A DNA stretch of 46,659 bases. Origin: Lichenifustis flavocetrariae (lineage in GTDB: Bacteria; Pseudomonadota; Alphaproteobacteria; Rhizobiales; Beijerinckiaceae). The notes beneath the pieces were generated by a model. It ran no database searches and was not told where the DNA came from. It was given only the letters and a program-made list of their open reading frames with translations. The stretch covers positions 1 through 46,659 of the forward strand of contig NZ_JAMOIM010000038.1 of NCBI RefSeq assembly GCF_026130545.1. Direction: 5' to 3'. Below, in pieces: positions 16,979 to 25,737 of the stretch (the first letter of the stretch is position 1; the number at the start of each line of letters is the position of its first letter). The position numbers were made by a program, and so were the translations under genes.

Positions 16979-17071
16979 CATCCATAAAAAACCCGACCGA
17001 GCCTTCCAGATTGGGATCGAATATCGGGAAAGGCGACCCGAATACTGGTCCAATAGCCGTCGTAGAGCTGC

Positions 17072-17590
17072 CTACGCGTTCGCAAGGTTTGCGGCCAAGG
17101 TCAACGTCGGATCGGCCAGCCATGCGTGTGTGGCATAGCTCAACGTCGCCATCCCGATCTGCGCAGCGAATGTTGCGGGCGGCGTCCTCTTTCCGGCCTT
17201 TGTAAAGGCCCGCTGCCTTTGCTCGTGCCGTCCCTTGCGCCTGACGGCGACGGCCATCATCGTAGTCCTTGCGCGCCACGGCAGCCAGTACGTCGAGCAT
17301 CATGCCGTTGATGGCCCGGAACACGCGGCCGGTGAATTCGTCGCTCGGCGTGGCCAGCATCCAGGATGTCGGCAGGTCGAGCGCCACGACGCGCACCTGG
17401 GGCTGATCAATCATGGTACGCGGCTTCTGCCAGTCCTCGGCAGTCAAGCGGGACAGCCGGTCAACTTGCTCGATCAGCCGGAGATCGCCGGCATGGCTGT
17501 CAGAGAGGAGGCGGAACAGCTCGGGCTGGGCCAGCTTCGCGCCGCTCTCATTCTCAGCATAGAAGGCGGCGATCAACAGGCCCCGCTCTT
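17072..17590 (-). pseudogene. Serine recombinase, C-terminal portion cut off by IS630
   Basis: Reads KERGLLIAAFYAENESGAKL, then LRLIEQVDRLSRLTAEDWQ, VRVVALDLPTSWMLATP and VLAAVARKDYDDGRRRQAQG, the ParA-type resolvase/invertase catalytic domain minus its N-terminus. Near 17165 the reading moves to another frame that ends LADPTLTLAANLANA at 17072; the first frame runs on to 16914 without family likeness. The first 27 residues lie at 20009-20090, on the far side of the IS630. Rejoining at the duplicated TA gives VAFA-KERGLL in frame. Confidence 0.85.
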
Positions 17591-17689
17591 TAGAGCCGTT
17601 TCCTGACACGTTGACTCGTGGTGCAACGAGGTAGCGGCTCGCGAATGTTTCTGATTCAAGCCGGTGGTGTTTGAAGAGGGAACGCCACT

Positions 17690-18031
17690 ATGCCCGCAGC
17701 TTTGTCGCCTGATCTGCGCAAGCGCGTCATCGTCGCCATTGAGGCGGGCAGTTCGTGCCGTCAGGCGGCGCAGCGCTTCGGGGTCGGCGAGGCAACGGCG
17801 ATCGGCTGGTATGCCCGCTTTCGGCAGCAGGGTGATGTGACGGCCAAGCCGATGGGAGGCGACCGGAATTCACATCATATCGAGGTGCACGCGGCCCTGA
17901 TCATCGCGGCCTCCGAAGCGCGTCCGCAGGCCTACCTGCGTGAGTTGCGCGACAGCTTGCGGGAGCGTGGGGTGGTGATCAGCACGAGCGGGCTGCACCG
18001 TTTCTTCGCGCGCCATGGCATCACCCGGAAA
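17690..18031 (+). pseudogene. IS630 transposase, N-terminal half
   Basis: ATG 17690: MPAALSPDLRKRVIVAIEAG, then SCRQAAQRFGVGEATAIGWY (HTH) and RGVVISTSGLHRFFARHGIT, a paired-like DNA-binding region. Native sequence ends at RHGITRK (about 18031), where the inner element starts; the open frame continues to 18154 inside that element. The second half is at 19384-19995. Confidence 0.87.
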
Positions 18032-18046
18032 CGTATGGCCCGCCCC

Positions 18047-18280
18047 GTCGGCAAGTGGTTTCTCGGGTCCAGCTTGATCTGTCTGCACAAACGTATCCGG
18101 CCTTCCGGCGAGCCGTTGGCCAAGATGGAGAGCCGCGCGTCCTGGTCCCGATAAAAGGGACGGCATCGAGTGCCATTTTCCGCGGAGGTTTCCAGGACGC
18201 CGGTTGACAGTCAGGCCATCTCCTTGTCGCCACCCACAGACATCGAGGGCCGACGCTCGCCTCGCGTCAGCCGATCCGGT
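18047..18280 (-). ncRNA. Candidate bridge-RNA region of the second IS1111-like element
   Basis: 234 non-coding bases between the transposase stop and the left subterminal repeat, with several GC-rich short inverted repeats. Role inferred only from position and from the known RNA-guided mechanism of the IS110 family; not folded. Confidence 0.3.
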
Positions 18281-19306
18281 TCAGGCCGCCACGGGCGCAG
18301 CCTTGTAAACATCCCCGTGGCGCAGCACTGCCCACACGGTACGGGCCATCTTGGCGGCCAGGGCCACCACGGCCGTGTTGAGATGCGCCCGCGAGAGCAG
18401 CCCGCGTAGCCACGCCCCCACCGGCGTGTCCCCCGCCTTCAACGTCGGCAGCGCGGACCGCGCGCCCTGGATCAGCATCTTGCGGAGGTACTTGCTTCCG
18501 CGCTTGGTGATGCCGAGCAGCTTCGGCCGTCCTCCCGTCGTCACCTGTCGCGGCACGAGGCCGAGCCAGGCCGCGAGGTCCCGTCCTCGGGCGAAGGTGC
18601 TCGCGTCGCTAACGGCTGCCACCAGGGCTGTGGCGTTTAACGCGCCGATGCCGGGGATGGACAGGAGGCGCTTCGCCCCGTCCTGCGCCTTGGCGGCGTC
18701 GGCGAACTCCGCGTCGAAGGTCTTGATGCGCTCGTCGAGCGCGACCCATTGGCGGCGCATGTCGACGATCAGCTCGTGGATCCGAGTGGCCAGGATACGT
18801 TCCTTCCCGTCGAGCAGCCCGGCTAGGGCGACGGCCAGCCTGGCGCGCCCCTGCGCTACGATGTGGCCTCGCTCGAGCAGCAGGCTGCGTATTTGGTTCA
18901 TCAGCGACGTCCGGTCGCCGACCAGCCTGTCACGCACGCGGTGCAGCGTCTGCATGTCGAGCTGCTCCTCCGATTTCACGGTGACAAAGCGCATGGTGGG
19001 CCGGCTCGCGGCTTCCGCGATGGCTTCGGCATCCCGGTCGTCGTTCTTCTGTGCCTTGACGTAGGGCCGCACGTATTCGGGCGACATGAGGCGGATCACG
19101 TGTCCCTTGGCGGCCAGAGCCCGGCCGATGTGGTGGGCGCCACAGCAGGCCTCCATGGCGACGATGCTGCCTGGATACTTGGAGCAGAAGGCGACGATGG
19201 TATCGCGGCGCATACGTCGGCGCACCAGGACCTTGCCGGCCGCGTCCACGCCGACGAGGCTGCACGACGTCTTGCCGAGATCGATGCCGATGATGGAAAG
19301 CTGCAT
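18281..19306 (-). CDS. IS110-family transposase (DEDD recombinase), intact
   Basis: 341 residues. DEDD catalytic positions are all present: Asp in IIGIDLGKTSCSLVGVD, Glu in VAMEACCGAHHIGRAL, and the Asp pair in QKNDDRDAEAIAEAA. The C-terminal domain has LLSIPGIGALNATALVAAVS, RDLAAWLGLVPRQVTTGG and KRGSKYLRKMLIQGAR, the last holding the conserved Ser region. Full length, no lesions, so this element may still be active. Confidence 0.94.
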   Translation of the reverse strand: MQLSIIGIDLGKTSCSLVGVDAAGKVLVRRRMRRDTIVAFCSKYPGSIVAMEACCGAHHIGRALAAKGHVIRLMSPEYVRPYVKAQKNDDRDAEAIAEAASRPTMRFVTVKSEEQLDMQTLHRVRDRLVGDRTSLMNQIRSLLLERGHIVAQGRARLAVALAGLLDGKERILATRIHELIVDMRRQWVALDERIKTFDAEFADAAKAQDGAKRLLSIPGIGALNATALVAAVSDASTFARGRDLAAWLGLVPRQVTTGGRPKLLGITKRGSKYLRKMLIQGARSALPTLKAGDTPVGAWLRGLLSRAHLNTAVVALAAKMARTVWAVLRHGDVYKAAPVAA

Positions 19307-19383
19307 GGTTCTGCTCCGTCCTCACCCAGGTTGCTTCAGCATGCTATCAGCTGCTGCAGCGGGAGGGGCGGGCCATCCATAAA

Positions 19384-19995
19384 AGGGGCTGTTCAAACAG
19401 CGAGCAGAGCCGTCCCGACGTAATGGAAGCGCGGGAGGCCTGGTTCGAGGACCAACTCGACTTCGATCCCGACCGGCTTGTCTTCATCGATGAGACGGCA
19501 GCCGCCACCAACATGGAACGGCGCTATGGAAGGGCGCCAAAGGGTAAGCGCTGCCACATTGCCGTGCCGCACGGCCATTACAAGACCACCACCGTCACGG
19601 CCGCGTTGCGCACGAGTGGCCCCTGTGCGGTCGATCTTGTGGACGGCGCTACCAACGGCCCACGCTTCCTGGCCTACGTCACCGGCACGCTCGTGCCGAT
19701 CCTGAAGCACGGCGACACCGTGATCCTCGACAACCTCAGCGTCCACAAGGTCTCGGGCGTGCGGCAGGCCATCGAGGCGGCAGGTGCGCGCCTCCTCTAC
19801 CTTCCCGTCTATAGTCCGGATTTCAATCCGATCGAGCAACTGTTCGCGAAGCTGAAAGCGCTGCTGCGCACGGCCGCCGCTCGTACCGTTCCCGACCTAT
19901 GGGACGCCATCCGGCAGGCCTTCACCCGCTTCACGGCAACCGAATGCCGCAACTACCTCGCCGCAGCAGGCTATGATGCCTATGATCCAAACTGA
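19384..19995 (+). pseudogene. IS630 transposase, C-terminal half
   Basis: Resumes at about 19384 with GCSNSEQSRPDVMEAREAWF. It carries the DDE triad: Asp in RLVFIDETAAATNM, Asp in DTVILDNLSVHK and Glu in VYSPDFNPIEQLFAKLK. The usual Trp-Thr after the first DE is Ala-Ala (DETAAATNM), a change near the active site. It ends AAGYDAYDPN at 19995, 3 bases before the right inverted repeat. An internal ATG at 19423 leaves an open frame but without the DNA-binding domain. Confidence 0.88.
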
Positions 19996-20008
19996 GCGGA
20001 AATGGCTC

Positions 20009-20090
20009 TAGCGAAGGCGACCAGCTGCGCCCGGGCGCGTGAGGCGTCCTGGTCTTCGGTTGAGGCTCGGAGGTAGGCGCGAACGAACAT
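20009..20090 (-). pseudogene. Serine recombinase, N-terminal 27 residues
   Basis: ATG 20090: MFVRAYLRASTEDQDASRAR then AQLVAFA, ending at the TA target site of the IS630. It contains the catalytic Ser of YLRAS. The remainder of the gene is at 17072-17590; the joint across the IS is exact. Confidence 0.85.
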
Positions 20091-20283
20091 GATCAAAATA
20101 CAATTAGGGTACTTCACTATCAATGATCCATTTTAGATGGTCAAACGACGATAGTGGAGTGGCCTCTTTGCTACGCCAGTTAACGCATACCCCAGGAGAA
20201 CTGGGCGCGCTGCCTTGCGACCCATTGCGGAACCGGATCACGTAAGGCACAAACTCGTTCGTCACCTGTGGACTGAGGATCTG

Positions 20284-21186
20284 ATGCAGCGCCGCTACGC
20301 GACCGCGGACGTGTTCACAGCTGAACCGCTGGGCGGCAACCCCGTCGCTGTCGTGCTCGATGCCGAGGGGCTGACGACGGCGCAGATGCAGGCGATCGCT
20401 GCCGAGTTCAACTATGTCGAGAGCACTTTTGTTCTCCCTCCCGCCGACCCTAGGCACACCGCGCATGTGCGGATTTTCACCCCCGATCGCGAGGTGCCCT
20501 TCGCCGGACACCCCAATATCGGCACGGCATTCCTGCTCGCGCGGGAGCGGGTCATGACGGGCTGTGCGCCGCCGGAACGCTTCGCTTTCGAGGAAGGGGC
20601 GGGGCTCGTGACGGTCGATCTTATGTACGAGAACAGCAGTATAGCCGGCGCCGAGCTTCTTTCGCCGCAGCCCCTGGTGCGGCACGCGGAGGTCAGTTCG
20701 GAGCTGGCTGCCGCATGCCTGAGCCTGGCAGAGGCCGATGTGCGAACGGACGCGCACGTACCCCAGGTGGTCTCGGTTGGCCTCCCCTTTCTGGTTCTTG
20801 AGCTTGGCTCCCGCGAGGTGCTGCGGCGGGCGCGGCCCGACCGAGGCGCCTATGACGCCATGTTCCCGCTCGACGGCGCCCGCGCGGTCTACGCCTATGT
20901 GCGCGATGCCGTGGACGAAGGGGTGGAACACGGCTGCGATCTGCACTCGCGCATGTTCACCTGGCGCCTGGTGGAGGACCCCGCGACAGGCAGTGCGACC
21001 GCGGCAGTCACGGCGCTCCTCGCGGACCTACTTGGCGCGGAGGTGCGGCTCCACGTGCGCCAGGGAGAAGATATGGGACGACCGAGCACGCTGTTGACGC
21101 GCAGCGCCGCAGAGAACAATGCGATACGAGCGCATGTCGGCGGGCGATGCGCGGCCATGTTCAGCGGTGTATTCGACCTGGGCTAA
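20284..21186 (+). CDS. PhzF-family isomerase
   Basis: 300 residues from ATG 20284, with TGAGGA just upstream. The two-domain diaminopimelate-epimerase-like fold is marked by DVFTAEPLGGNPVAVVLDAE, the catalytic Glu46 in NYVESTFVLP, FAGHPNIGTAFLL (GHP) and the second-domain VEDPATGSATAAVTALL. In phenazine makers PhzF isomerises trans-2,3-dihydro-3-hydroxyanthranilate; no other phz gene is present, so this is one of the many PhzF-like proteins of unknown substrate. A relation to neighbouring genes is not evident. Confidence 0.9.
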   Translation: MQRRYATADVFTAEPLGGNPVAVVLDAEGLTTAQMQAIAAEFNYVESTFVLPPADPRHTAHVRIFTPDREVPFAGHPNIGTAFLLARERVMTGCAPPERFAFEEGAGLVTVDLMYENSSIAGAELLSPQPLVRHAEVSSELAAACLSLAEADVRTDAHVPQVVSVGLPFLVLELGSREVLRRARPDRGAYDAMFPLDGARAVYAYVRDAVDEGVEHGCDLHSRMFTWRLVEDPATGSATAAVTALLADLLGAEVRLHVRQGEDMGRPSTLLTRSAAENNAIRAHVGGRCAAMFSGVFDLG

Positions 21187-21427
21187 GTCCGCTCACCACC
21201 CCGGCTCGGTCGGTTAAGTCCATCATGGCTATACATATGCTGTACCAGACAGCTTCAACTGTCTTTGTTACGTAGCCTTCGTTTGCCGCTATCGCTCGCG
21301 TGTGAGCAATCTGTCACCGCGCTTGCTTTTGGCTCGCCTTGACCGCCTAGTGCAATCGGACGAGCATTGCCCCGACCTGAATATGGCTGCCGCGAACAAC
21401 AATCTTTGGAGTCTACCTAAACGAGTT

Positions 21428-22456
21428 TCACAGATCTAACAAAGTTTCGGCGTTGCCATGAGCGATTTTTTCCTTGTCCGTCTGGCTAATAGGCAATCGC
21501 TCCAGGAAGCCCCTTGCTCCGGTGTTGGTCAGGTAGGGGTAATCGACCGAATAAAGGATGCGGTCTGCACCCATCACTTTATGAATGAACTCGAACTGAG
21601 GCATATACAACATGCCGCTCGGTGTGACGTAAATCTGTGACGTGTAAGTGTCCGTGATGGTCCGGGAGAGGCCGGTAACGTTGCGCGACATGATGTCGTC
21701 CAAGCGCTGGAGATACAAGGGGACCATTTCCCCCCAGTGGCCGCTGATGACCCGCAAGTCGGGGAACCTGTCGAACGTCCCGGAAAGGATCAGGCGGATG
21801 ACCTGGATTCCTGCCTCGGAATGCCAGCCCCAGCCGGCTCCGGACAGGCGCACCGTCACCTCGCCGCCGAATCCGCCATAATAGGGCTGTTGCACTTGCG
21901 GCAAGGGAACGCCTGGATGGACGTAGAGCGGCACCCGCAACTCGTTCAGCTTGGCCAGCACCGGCTCGTAGCGCGGATCATCCAGGAAGGTCTTGCCTGG
22001 CCGCCCGATGAGCAGCGTGCCCTTGAGGTACAGGTCCTTGACGGCCCGCTCCAACTCCTTGGCCGCTTCCTGCGGGTCCTGCCAGGGAAGCGCCGCGAAG
22101 CCGGCGAACCGGGTGGGATGGGCACGCGCCGCCTCTGCCAGCCTGTCGTTTGCGGCCCGCGCCAGGTCTACGGCTTGGTTGGCAGGAGCGAGCTGGAGTG
22201 GGTTACTGCACGACAGGACCTGCATGTCGATCCCGTGCTCGTCCATGTCGGCGATCCGCCCGGCGCCTACGTCAGTGGCCTTCGGCATGATTTCGCGAAC
22301 GGGTATCACGTAGGGGCGGTCTGCCGAAGCCGGCGGCTTGTCATCGATGCTGGCGCCCAATTCGGCCAGGTATCAAGCTTCCGCCGCCAGAGCCGCGTGT
22401 GCCGCTCTCTCGATGACGGGATCGATAATATGTTCCTCGACAGTGATAATCTTCAT
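21428..22456 (-). pseudogene. Amidohydrolase_2 family decarboxylase/hydrolase with early TGA
   Basis: The natural start is ATG 22456 (MKIITVEEHIIDPVIERAAH), where VEEH supplies two metal ligands of the ACMSD/gamma-resorcylate decarboxylase group. A TGA at 22373-22375 (codon 28) interrupts the frame, which then runs open for over 300 residues: DMDEHGIDMQVLSCSNPLQL, VPLYVHPGVPLPQ (His), LRVISGHWGEMVPLYLQRLD (His) and ILYSVDYPYLTN (Asp). A TTG at 22360 could restart translation but the product would lack the EEH ligands. The likely role was non-oxidative decarboxylation or hydrolysis of an aromatic acid. It lies 49 bases downstream of the SnoaL-like gene. Confidence 0.8.
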
Positions 22457-22505
22457 CCGTCGGCTCCAGAAGGGGATGCTGTTGTTGCGCGCTGATGGTG
22501 AGCGG

Positions 22506-23300
22506 TCAGCCCTGTTGCAGCCATGCGCGCTCCCCGGCTCTCAACGCGGCGACTATTTCGGGCCGGTCCACGCCTGGAAGGTCGTTGTGAGCGGGGCTTC
22601 CTCCAGCTGTAAGGATGTAGCTGAGATATCGGTAGGAGGGGCGAAACCCCCGAAGCTTCTCTTCGTCCAATTTTGGGACCTTGTTCGGATCGCGCGGGAT
22701 CAGCGTATCGCGAATGTAGATGCCGCGAAGGCCACGGATGAGCCACTGCCCCTGTGATCGCTGAACTCGCCACAACAGGCGCGTGTAGCTCGTCGTGCTG
22801 ACTTCGATCCCTTCCAGTAGCGAGAAGGTGTGGACTGCACAGGCTGTGTCGGCGATTGCGCGGTCGTCCTTGAGCCAAACAACGGCGGGGCTCATCGAAT
22901 CGAAGTGCACGGTTTCCGTATCAGGGTTGTTTTTCCCCGCTTCGACGAATTCAGCGCCACTTCCCTTGAACCAAGAGACTTCGACGACTGCATCCGGATG
23001 AAAGCAGGCTGCGTCGTCGGCCCAGTTGTGGGTCTCCCGGGCCAAGCGCTCGCGCATGATGACGTCGGTGACAGCGATTGAGTCGGTTGCGTCTTGCTGC
23101 TTTGTCCGGATGTCGTCACGGGCGCCGCCTGTTGGCTTGGTTCCGTCATCGCCGGTGCCGGGTGAGGTGTTGATCGGAGCCGCTAATGCCAAGTTGGACA
23201 TCAGTCCCGAACCGAGCAGCGACACCCAAGTCAACAAGCGGCGACGGGACGAATCAAAATAGTCAAGGCCTAGGTTTGATGGTTTGACCTTAAGAAACAC
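22506..23300 (-). CDS. Tat-exported SnoaL/NTF2-like protein
   Basis: 264 residues from a GTG at 23300. The N-terminus has a twin-arginine signal (SSRRRLLTWVSLLGSGLMSN then LALAAP). After a linker, the NTF2-like domain begins TDVIMRERLARETHNWADDA and continues VVEVSWFKGSGAEFVEAGKN, then LLWRVQRSQGQWLIRGLRGI. SnoaL_4-type proteins include dehydratases and ring-hydroxylation partners. It is probably co-transcribed with the downstream amidohydrolase, suggesting aromatic-compound metabolism, but the substrate is unknown. The start overlaps the end of the receiver gene by 11 bases. Confidence 0.78.
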   Translation of the reverse strand: MFLKVKPSNLGLDYFDSSRRRLLTWVSLLGSGLMSNLALAAPINTSPGTGDDGTKPTGGARDDIRTKQQDATDSIAVTDVIMRERLARETHNWADDAACFHPDAVVEVSWFKGSGAEFVEAGKNNPDTETVHFDSMSPAVVWLKDDRAIADTACAVHTFSLLEGIEVSTTSYTRLLWRVQRSQGQWLIRGLRGIYIRDTLIPRDPNKVPKLDEEKLRGFRPSYRYLSYILTAGGSPAHNDLPGVDRPEIVAALRAGERAWLQQG

Positions 23301-23688
23301 TAATACTCCTCGTATTTGAGTGGAACGCCGGTGCTACGGCAAAGGGCTTGGGCATCAGCTGACTATTGGGTACACCCTTCGAGGCCCACTCGTGAGCACT
23401 TGCACCCGTCATGTAGATCACGGGGAGCGTTTCACTGAGTTCGCGGGCGTGCTTGGCCACGTCCCACCCTGTCAACTGACCTGGTAGGTTGATGTCCGTG
23501 ATCAACGCGCTAAAGCTCGCACCTTCTGCATCGAGCATGGCGATCGCCTCTTCACCGGTGCTGGCCATGCTGACGGAAAAGCCACCATCCGTGAGACCTT
23601 CTTGCAAGAGGTGCTGAATGTGTTCTTGGTCTTCGACGACGAAAACGAGGATGGATACGGTCAAAACGATCGCGGTAGGGACGCTCAT
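23290..23688 (-). CDS. Single-domain response regulator (receiver), altered C-terminus
   Basis: 132 residues from ATG 23688. The CheY-like core is complete: acidic pair VVEDQEH (Glu19, Asp20), phospho-acceptor Asp65 in LITDINLPG, Thr94 in YMTGAS, and Lys114 in MPKPFA. After KPFA the usual last helix is replaced by VAPAFHSNTRSISVS, so the C-terminus is atypical and possibly frameshifted. Group II intron sequence ends a few bases upstream of the start, so the promoter and perhaps the true start have been replaced. The true start may be internal, near VSILVFVVED. Confidence 0.75.
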   Translation of the reverse strand: MSVPTAIVLTVSILVFVVEDQEHIQHLLQEGLTDGGFSVSMASTGEEAIAMLDAEGASFSALITDINLPGQLTGWDVAKHARELSETLPVIYMTGASAHEWASKGVPNSQLMPKPFAVAPAFHSNTRSISVS

Positions 23689-23696
23689 TGCTGAGC

Positions 23697-23774
23697 GCCC
23701 ACCGGGTCACCGGAGGCGGTCGCCCACCTCCGGTTCCCACAGAACGTGGCATGCGGATTTACCGCACCACGCTC
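23697..23774 (-). ncRNA. Group II intron 3' end (domains V and VI), remnant
   Basis: Minus strand 23774-23742 forms a domain V-like hairpin: it starts with the catalytic AGC triad (GAGCGTGG), has a TAAA loop within TGCGGTAAATCCGCA, and closes with CCACGTTC. It is followed by CTGTGGG and a hairpin ACCGGAGG / CCTCCGGT (about 23733-23708) in the place of domain VI. A maturase-like C-terminus ends 14 bases before it, the normal layout. Domains I-III are missing. Confidence 0.6.
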
Positions 23775-23787
23775 TTCGGCAGTTGGT

Positions 23788-23911
23788 TCACAGCACCACG
23801 AGGCTCTGCAGCGCCCGATAGGGCAGGAGCAGTTTGGGTCGCAGTAACGGTGTTCGGGCCTTGATCTGATTGAAAGTCTCCCAGGTCAGATGAGATCCTG
23901 CCCAGCTACGG
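23788..23911 (-). pseudogene. Group II intron reverse transcriptase/maturase, C-terminal fragment
   Basis: About 40 residues end at TGA 23788-23790: HLTWETFNQIKARTPLLRPK then LLLPYRALQSLVVL, which resembles the C-terminal (DNA-binding/maturase) end of group II intron RTs. Its position just before the domain V hairpin supports this. The 5' side joins IS1595 sequence near 23911-23930, so the rest of the ORF has been lost. Confidence 0.5.
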
Positions 23912-24301
23912 CTACATAACATCTTGCGCTGGGGTAGCAGCGGCGTGACGGAGACGGTGAAGGACAAACCACGCGCTCTTTTGCGTGATTTTAAGATCCT
24001 TGGCGAGCGTGGTGGAGGCGATGCCCTTCGGGTGATTGGTGATCAGCCAAATGGCCATGAACCACTTGCGGAGCGGAAGCTTTGTATCCTCGAAGATCGT
24101 TCCGACCTTGATCGAGAAGCGCTGGCGGCAGTCGCCGCATTTAAAGGTCTTCCGATCAGAGAAGGTGTAGATCTTGGAGCCGTTGCAGTAGGGGCAGAAC
24201 TCGCCATCTTTCCAGCGGATCGCCCGGAGGTGATCGACACAGGCCTGATCGTCAGGGAAGGCGTTCATCAGGTCGAACAGGCTGTCGAAATTCTTGATCA
24301 C
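23912..24301 (-). pseudogene. IS1595-family transposase, truncated
   Basis: GTG start at 24301. The N-terminal zinc ribbon has FCPYCNGSKIYTFSDRKTFK and CGDCRQRFSIKVGTIFEDTK; the HTH-like region follows (LRKWFMAIWLITNHPKGIAS, QKSAWFVLHRLRHAA). In intact relatives the DDE-type core (EADETYIGG) follows LRHA, but here the frame ends PAQDVM and the DNA becomes group II intron sequence. A terminal-repeat-like GGGTCAGCTC near 24349 marks the 5' end. Inactive. Confidence 0.82.
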
Positions 24302-25060
24302 GGCTGCTCTCCCCTGGTGGAGAAAACCTAGCCCATCGTCAGAGTTGGGTCAGCTCATATATAGGTTCCATGACAAAGGGCAGCATTGGTCCGAAGCCGA
24401 ACACGACGCTGAGCCACGGAACGGTTCGGGGCTCGGTAATCAGCATCGAAACGCTGTCGGTTGGATCGTTCGCCATGCCCCGCAAATGCCCGGGTCGAGA
24501 GTAGGTTCCATGCCGTGCTAGTCTTAGAAACCCGTTCGCAGCTCCGAAAGATACTTGGGATGGGACCGCGTCGCCAATGCTATCCTGCGAGGCAATCCGG
24601 AGCGACCCCTATGCCGCTTATCCACATCGACGATCCCGGTGAGGTCGATGCCTTCGGCGTTCGTTTGACGATGGAGCAGCGCGGTGAGCGCGTTCGATGT
24701 CACGTGTTGCGGTCGGCGATCACTCCCTTGACGAGGACTCCTGCCCGAGTTGATTGGTGTGGATGGGCGCGGGGTCCACAATGCCATCGGTGATCGAAGT
24801 GGCTGATATTCCGGTTATACTCATGCCGCTTTTGACTTTGATCCGGTGGCCTCTGCGTCCTCATGGCAACCCTCACGCAGGTCTCAAGAGCTTCCCGGAG
24901 CCACGAAGGCTCTGGATTGGAGTCTCATTGCCACTGTTTCTCATGTTTGGAGGGACGCATGATCACAGGCGGAAAGCACTGAAATGGCATCTCTTTGGGC
25001 ACGACGAAGATACCCGGCAGCTAAGGCCGCTGGATCAGAAGTGCATCTCTTCCCGAACCG
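24302..25060. other. Long region with no convincing gene
   Basis: About 760 bases. The first 60 are the 5' end of IS1595. The rest shows short interrupted frames on both strands without family likeness, except the weak DUF1488-like frame at 24611. It looks like eroded coding DNA. Confidence 0.4.
24611..24793 (+). CDS. Short frame, possible DUF1488-like remnant
   Basis: 60 residues from ATG 24611: MPLIHIDDPGEVDAFGVRLT then MEQRGERVRCHVLRSAITPL. The pattern of a short beta-rich segment followed by G-x-R-V-x-C-x-V is reminiscent of DUF1488 proteins. The final third (WCGWARGPQCHR) is not family-like, so a frameshift is possible. Low confidence that it is expressed. Confidence 0.25.
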   Translation: MPLIHIDDPGEVDAFGVRLTMEQRGERVRCHVLRSAITPLTRTPARVDWCGWARGPQCHR

Positions 25061-25669
25061 CTACTGCCGCGTGCCGTCAGCCTGCGGAACGACGCCCGTC
25101 TTAGTTCGATGCGAAAAGCATCCCATTTTATAGCATCCGAACAGGGCGGCTGCCCCGACGCCGATGGCAATCTTGGTCCCCGTGGATAAGCCCTTGGACG
25201 CAGGCTCCTCTTGCTGCTGCTGCGGTGGCGTCGATGGGCGGACGCCGCCAAGGGTCACGTTCACACGCTGGGCCTCCTGAGGCCCGCCGTTCGACGGCAT
25301 GTAATCGACGGAGATCTGTCGCTCCGGCTGCATCGACCCGATGTAGGCCGCAAAGGCCGCGACGCTCGGGAACACCCGCCCGTCGACAGCGATGATCTGA
25401 TCGCCCACGTTGAAGCCTGCCTTGGCACCGGGCGAACTGGCGGTCACGCCCTTCACCCGGAGCAGATCGAAGGTCATACCACCGCTGGTGATCTGCTGGG
25501 CGCGGCCGACGTCCAAGCCGAGCTTGCCGCCGTTGCGCGGAAGGGCGTTGGCCTGATCGGCTGTCAACATCTGATAGCCCATCTGATTGTCGGCGAGTGC
25601 CGGACCAGGCAAGCACTGCAGACTGAGAAACGACAGCGCGACAAACGCCGCGATCGTGCGGTTGACCAT
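25061..25669 (-). CDS. Exported PDZ-domain protein with C-terminal membrane segment
   Basis: 202 residues. Signal peptide MVNRTIAAFVALSFLSLQCL..GPALA. After a linker with LPRNGGKLGLDVGRAQ, a single PDZ-like domain (VKGVTASSPGAKAGFNVGDQ, IIAVDGRVFPSVAAFAAYIG). Then a Gln-rich stretch (PPQQQQEEP) and a hydrophobic segment GTKIAIGVGAAALFGCY near residues 167-183. No protease domain, so it is probably an envelope adaptor. It is the last of four minus-strand genes that look like one envelope/stress group. Confidence 0.72.
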   Translation of the reverse strand: MVNRTIAAFVALSFLSLQCLPGPALADNQMGYQMLTADQANALPRNGGKLGLDVGRAQQITSGGMTFDLLRVKGVTASSPGAKAGFNVGDQIIAVDGRVFPSVAAFAAYIGSMQPERQISVDYMPSNGGPQEAQRVNVTLGGVRPSTPPQQQQEEPASKGLSTGTKIAIGVGAAALFGCYKMGCFSHRTKTGVVPQADGTRQ

Positions 25670-25737
25670 GGTGTCACCTAAGGTTCGTGGGACGTGGGAG
25701 GAAGCCTCTCGCCTCGACTACTCTGGGCGTAGCGACG

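Larger units (their letters stand above)
18032..19383 (-). mobile_element. IS110-family (IS1111-like) element inside the IS630
   Basis: A perfect 12-bp subterminal inverted repeat, ATGGCCCGCCCC, lies at 18035-18046 and (inverted) 19365-19376, some 3 and 7 bases from the inferred ends. The interrupted transposase resumes with K-x-GCSNSEQSRPDVMEARE after about 19381, fixing the right end within a few bases. The long non-coding side (18047-18280) is 3' of the transposase, as in the other IS1111-like copy at 2122-3653. The two elements are clearly different lineages. Confidence 0.8.
17593..20008 (+). mobile_element. IS630-family element, itself interrupted by an IS1111-type element
   Basis: Ends GAGCCGTTTCC (17593-17603) and, inverted, GAGCCATTTCC (19998-20008), flanked by TA at 17591-17592 and 20009-20010, the IS630 target duplication. 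Its transposase lies on the plus strand in two parts (17690-18031 and 19384-19995) separated by a 1.35-kb IS110-family element. Removing this whole block restores the serine recombinase gene. Confidence 0.88.
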
